A stretch of 8,485 nucleotides of DNA from Actinomycetes bacterium. GTDB taxonomy: Bacteria; Actinomycetota; Acidimicrobiia; Acidimicrobiales; RAAP-2. A model generated the notes under the pieces. The model was not told the origin of the DNA. It saw nothing but the letters and a program-made list of their open reading frames with translations, and searched no databases. Numbering within the stretch: position 1 is the first letter of the stretch; every line of letters begins with the position of its first letter. Positions 6,134 to 8,485 of the stretch are shown one piece after another. Position numbers and translations under genes: made by a program. The DNA lies in assembly GCA_021800645.1 (NCBI GenBank), contig JAJYYT010000080.1, positions 1 to 8,485 of the forward strand, written 5' to 3'.

Positions 6134-6358
6134 ATGGCCGCCACGCCCTACCCCGTGCTTCGTCAGGTGGCGCTCGACACGGTCGACGCCCGTTCCCCCG
6201 CCGAGCTCTCCCGGGAGCTGCTCGACCACCAGCACGCCCGCGCGCTGCGCCTGGGTGCCAGGTTGCTCGTCGACCGGAGCGACGACTCCACAGAGCAGCT
6301 CCGCGTGTACGCGGACCCCACAGGCCACCCGTTCTGCATCTTCGTCCAGACCCATTGA
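6134..6358 (+). CDS. Half-length VOC/glyoxalase-like protein (apparent in-frame internal deletion)
   Basis: A 74-residue product that reads like the two ends of a glyoxalase-like (VOC superfamily) protein of the common actinobacterial type, which is normally about 130-145 residues. Residues 7-27 (PVLRQVALDTVDARSPAEL and on) match the usual first strand and start of helix 1. Residues 32-71 (HQHARALRLGARLLVDRSDD, then LRVYADPTGHPFCIFV) match the second module's helix and last strands. The intervening 60-75 residues are missing, and the frame is kept across the join near residues 28-33. What remains resembles one beta-alpha-beta-beta(-beta) module. A good Shine-Dalgarno (6121-6126) and intact frame suggest expression. 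It could be a functional half-size protein that dimerises, or a decaying gene; the family recall is from memory of typical sequences. Confidence 0.7.
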   Translation: MAATPYPVLRQVALDTVDARSPAELSRELLDHQHARALRLGARLLVDRSDDSTEQLRVYADPTGHPFCIFVQTH

Positions 6359-6396
6359 TCCACCTGATCCACCTGATCCACCTGATCGACCTGATC
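6356..6396 (+). repeat. 9-bp tandem repeat (TGATCCACC / TGATCGACC), about 4.5 units
   Basis: From the stop codon of the VOC-like gene the sequence repeats with a 9-bp period: three TGATCCACC units, then TGATCGACC, then a partial TGATC leading into GACG. GATC tetramers recur every 9 bp at 6357, 6366, 6375, 6384 and 6393. Because nine is a multiple of three, each unit presents TGA in the frame of the VOC-like gene, giving five in-frame stops. The array lies in the gap before the DUF167 gene. Confidence 0.9.
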
Positions 6397-6463
6397 GACG
6401 TACCGTGGCTTCATCCTGCGCAGTCGGCAGGCGACGATCGGTCGCGCCGGGGACCGGACCTCG

Positions 6464-6808
6464 GTGCGTGAGCAGGTGCGCGTCGAGATCCGGGTCCAGC
6501 CAGGTGCGCGTTCCACGTCGGTGGGTGGCACTCACGGCGAGGCGCTCGTCGTCCGCGTCACCGAGGCGCCGGAGAAAGGTCGCGCGAGCACGGCCGCACT
6601 GCGCGCGCTCGCACAGGCGCTCGGGGTCCGCGCGTCGGCGGTCCGCCTCGTGAGCGGCGCCACCTCACGACGCAAGGTCGTGGAGATCGACGTCGCAGGC
6701 GACACGGGGGCGCGCGGCGAGGACGCTGTCGCGACCCGATTGGATGCGCTGCGGCGCGCGACGGGACCCGGCGCAGGAGGGCTCCGGGAGAAGGCACGCG
6801 GCAGGTAA
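6464..6808 (+). CDS. DUF167/YggU-family protein
   Basis: A 114-residue small alpha/beta protein of the DUF167 (YggU) family, whose biochemical role is not established. The family pattern is readable: RVQPGARSTSV (10-20), LVVRVTEAPEKGRAS (28-42) in place of the usual apP-x-x-GkAN, then a helix (TAALRALAQALGV, 43-55) and the closing VRLVSGATSRRKVVEI (60-75). Residues 80-114 are a polar, Gly/Arg-rich extension beyond the usual 75-100 residue domain. GTG 6464 is the start, with GGGGA about 10 nt upstream; GTG 6476 is an alternative four codons in. It lies downstream of the repeat array and just upstream of the ABC-F gene, and could be cotranscribed with it. Confidence 0.85.
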   Translation: MREQVRVEIRVQPGARSTSVGGTHGEALVVRVTEAPEKGRASTAALRALAQALGVRASAVRLVSGATSRRKVVEIDVAGDTGARGEDAVATRLDALRRATGPGAGGLREKARGR

Positions 6809-6811
6809 CCT
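6806..6811 (+). promoter_or_regulatory. Candidate -10 (TAACCT) for the ABC-F gene
   Basis: TAACCT overlaps the TAA stop of the DUF167 gene and matches TANNNT; a start near 6818 would leave a leader of roughly 40-55 nt before the ABC-F ATG codons. No clear -35 is seen. Readthrough from the DUF167 gene is equally plausible. Confidence 0.2.
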
Positions 6812-6873
6812 CCTTGCAGGGCGCGGCGCGACCGTGCAGCTTCGAGACGACCGTCATGCCCGGTCCCCCAGCC

Positions 6874-8481
6874 ATGATCTCCGTCACTTCCCTCGCGCTC
6901 TCGGTCGCCGGTCGCCAGCTGCTCGACCGTGCCTCGTTCACGGTCGCCGCAGGCGACAAGGTGGCCGTCGTCGGGCGCAACGGCGCCGGGAAGTCGTCGC
7001 TGCTGTCGGTGCTCGTCGGCGATCCCTCGCCACAGCTCTCCTACCGCGGGGACGTGCAGGTGCTCGGCACGCTGGGCTACCTCCCACAGGTGCCCGTCTC
7101 GGGCGGGCTGGGCACCGACTCGAGCGCGCTGTCCCACGTGCTGTCCGCCCGCGGGCTCGACGCGCTCGACGTGGAGCTCACCACGGCGCGCCTTCTGATG
7201 GCCCAGGACCCGAACCCGGAGCGGATCGCGAGGTTCTCGGACGCCGAAGAGCGCTACCGCGTGCTCGGAGGCTACGAGGCGGAGTCCACGCTCGCGCGCA
7301 TGGCCGAGGGGCTCGGGCTCCGACAGGACCTTCTCTTCGAGGACGTCGACGACCTCTCCGGCGGCCAACGGCGACGGCTAGACCTGATGCGAGTCCTCTA
7401 CGGCGAACCGGACGTCATGGTGCTCGACGAGCCCACGAACCACCTCGACGCCCCCGCCAAGCGGTGGCTGATGGAGCGGCTCGGGCAGTTCAAGGGCGCG
7501 CTCCTGGTCGTGAGCCACGACTTGACGCTGCTCGACCGTGCGATCACGAAAGTCCTCCACCTGCACGCCGGCGCGCTGGCGGAGTTCGCCGGCACCTACA
7601 CGAGCTTCCGCGCCCAGCTCGCCCAGCGCCTCGACCACGAGGCACGGACCGCGGCGCGCCAGGCTCGCGAGGTGGCTCGCCTGGGCGCCCTCGCGGACTC
7701 GATGCGCGCGAGCACCGAGAAGCGGGCCCGCGTCGCGAAGGCGCTCGACAAGCGGGTCGAGCGGCTCCAGCGCACGATGACCCCCGTCGCGAAGAGCGCG
7801 AGGAGCGAGCGCTCCACGCGTTTCCGCCTCCCGGACCCGCCGCGTGCCGGGGAGACGCCGCTGGAGGTCACAGGGCTCGCAGTCTCCTACGGCTCGCACC
7901 GCGTGCTGCACGGCGTCTCGATGGCGCTCTCGCGCGGTGACCGGGCCGTGGTCATAGGCCGGAACGGTGCGGGAAAGTCGAGCCTGCTGCGTTGCCTCGC
8001 CGGCGTGCAGAGGCCAACCCGAGGAACGGTCACGCTCGGCCACCACGTCGCGGTCGGCTACTTCGCGCAGGAGCACGAGCACGTCGACCTCGAGCGCAAC
8101 GCCTTGGAGAACGTGGGCGACTCGGTGCTCGGGACCGAGGTGGACCGCCGGTCGCTCCTGGGCTCCTTCGGCCTCTCCGGAGAGCTCGCCACGCGGCGTG
8201 CAGGCAGCCTCTCGGGCGGCGAGCGCGCGAAGCTCTCTCTGGCGATGCTCGCGGCAGGATGGTCGAACCTTCTCGTCCTCGACGAGCCGACGAACAACCT
8301 GGACCCGCAGTCGGTGACCGCGGTCGGCGACATGCTGGGACGTTGGCCAGGGACGCTCGTCGTCGTGAGCCACGACCGGGCGTTCGTCGAGTCGTTGGAG
8401 CCGACCCACGCGCTCGCGCTGCCGTCGGAGCGGTTCGATTTCTGGCGCGACGAGTACCTCGACCACGTCGAGCTGCGCTGA
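6874..8481 (+). CDS. ABC-F family ATP-binding protein (two fused ATPase domains)
   Basis: A 535-residue soluble protein with two ABC ATPase domains and no membrane segment, the ABC-F architecture. These proteins act at the ribosome as translation factors or in antibiotic resistance rather than in transport. Domain 1: Walker A GRNGAGKS (34-41), signature LSGGQ (161-165), Walker B VMVLDEP (181-187), switch His215. A basic, helical linker (about 250-325; ARRAREVARL-like, Arg/Lys-rich) follows, the region that reaches toward the P-site tRNA. Domain 2: Walker A GRNGAGKS (362-369), Q-loop Gln399, LSGGE (446-450), Walker B LLVLDEP (466-472), His500. All catalytic residues look intact. No long EttA-type arm insertion or extended C-terminal tail is seen. 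ATG 6874 is preferred because homology starts at once (MISVTSLALS); ATG 6856 (541 residues) or TTG 6814 (555) are possible, and none has a good Shine-Dalgarno. Confidence 0.93.
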   Translation: MISVTSLALSVAGRQLLDRASFTVAAGDKVAVVGRNGAGKSSLLSVLVGDPSPQLSYRGDVQVLGTLGYLPQVPVSGGLGTDSSALSHVLSARGLDALDVELTTARLLMAQDPNPERIARFSDAEERYRVLGGYEAESTLARMAEGLGLRQDLLFEDVDDLSGGQRRRLDLMRVLYGEPDVMVLDEPTNHLDAPAKRWLMERLGQFKGALLVVSHDLTLLDRAITKVLHLHAGALAEFAGTYTSFRAQLAQRLDHEARTAARQAREVARLGALADSMRASTEKRARVAKALDKRVERLQRTMTPVAKSARSERSTRFRLPDPPRAGETPLEVTGLAVSYGSHRVLHGVSMALSRGDRAVVIGRNGAGKSSLLRCLAGVQRPTRGTVTLGHHVAVGYFAQEHEHVDLERNALENVGDSVLGTEVDRRSLLGSFGLSGELATRRAGSLSGGERAKLSLAMLAAGWSNLLVLDEPTNNLDPQSVTAVGDMLGRWPGTLVVVSHDRAFVESLEPTHALALPSERFDFWRDEYLDHVELR

Positions 8482-8485
8482 AGCC

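Noticed and set aside
4631..6358. 575-codon plus-strand open frame ending with the VOC-like sequence
   Set aside because: Only the last 74 codons are protein-like and preceded by a Shine-Dalgarno; the rest is out-of-frame shadow of the small membrane gene and the 294-residue gene.
6356..6396. CRISPR-like array
   Set aside because: The repeats are 9 bp with no spacers, so this is a simple tandem repeat.

Overview
The window is high-GC bacterial DNA with dense, strongly G/C-ending codons, frequent GTG/TTG starts, 4-8 nt gene overlaps and few clear Shine-Dalgarno sites. This fits an actinobacterium, and the gene styles and TANNNT-before-ATG signals would suit Acidimicrobiia. That taxonomic placement is inference; no rRNA or marker gene is present.

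Layout. (1) Positions 1-1013 hold no convincing complete gene: a possible C-terminal tail at the left edge, a perfect 12-bp inverted repeat at 367-398 and one promoter-like -10 (TAGAAT, 511-516). (2) Positions 1014-3548 are a tight three-gene operon on the + strand: a PfkB/ribokinase-family sugar kinase, an inosine-uridine-type nucleoside hydrolase and a DeoC-type aldolase. Together they spell a phosphorylase-free route: hydrolyse an N-glycoside, phosphorylate the freed pentose, split the pentose phosphate. All three proteins depart from the textbook motif at a substrate-facing or signature site, so the true substrate may not be an ordinary (deoxy)nucleoside. (3) Convergent to it on the - strand is rmuC (4833-3571), preceded by a small single-pass membrane protein (5127-4885). 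(4) Divergent from that small gene, with only 23 bp between start codons, is an unrecognised 294-residue protein (5151-6035). (5) Then on the + strand come a 74-residue VOC/glyoxalase-like protein that appears to have lost its middle in frame (6134-6358), a 9-bp tandem repeat that supplies an in-frame TGA in every unit (6356-6396), a DUF167/YggU-family protein (6464-6808), and a complete duplicated-ATPase ABC-F protein (about 6874-8481) that ends 4 nt before the window does.

The best candidates for something undescribed are the divergent kinase-hydrolase-aldolase operon and the half-size VOC protein. No CRISPR array, tRNA, rRNA, intact transposase or phage gene was found.
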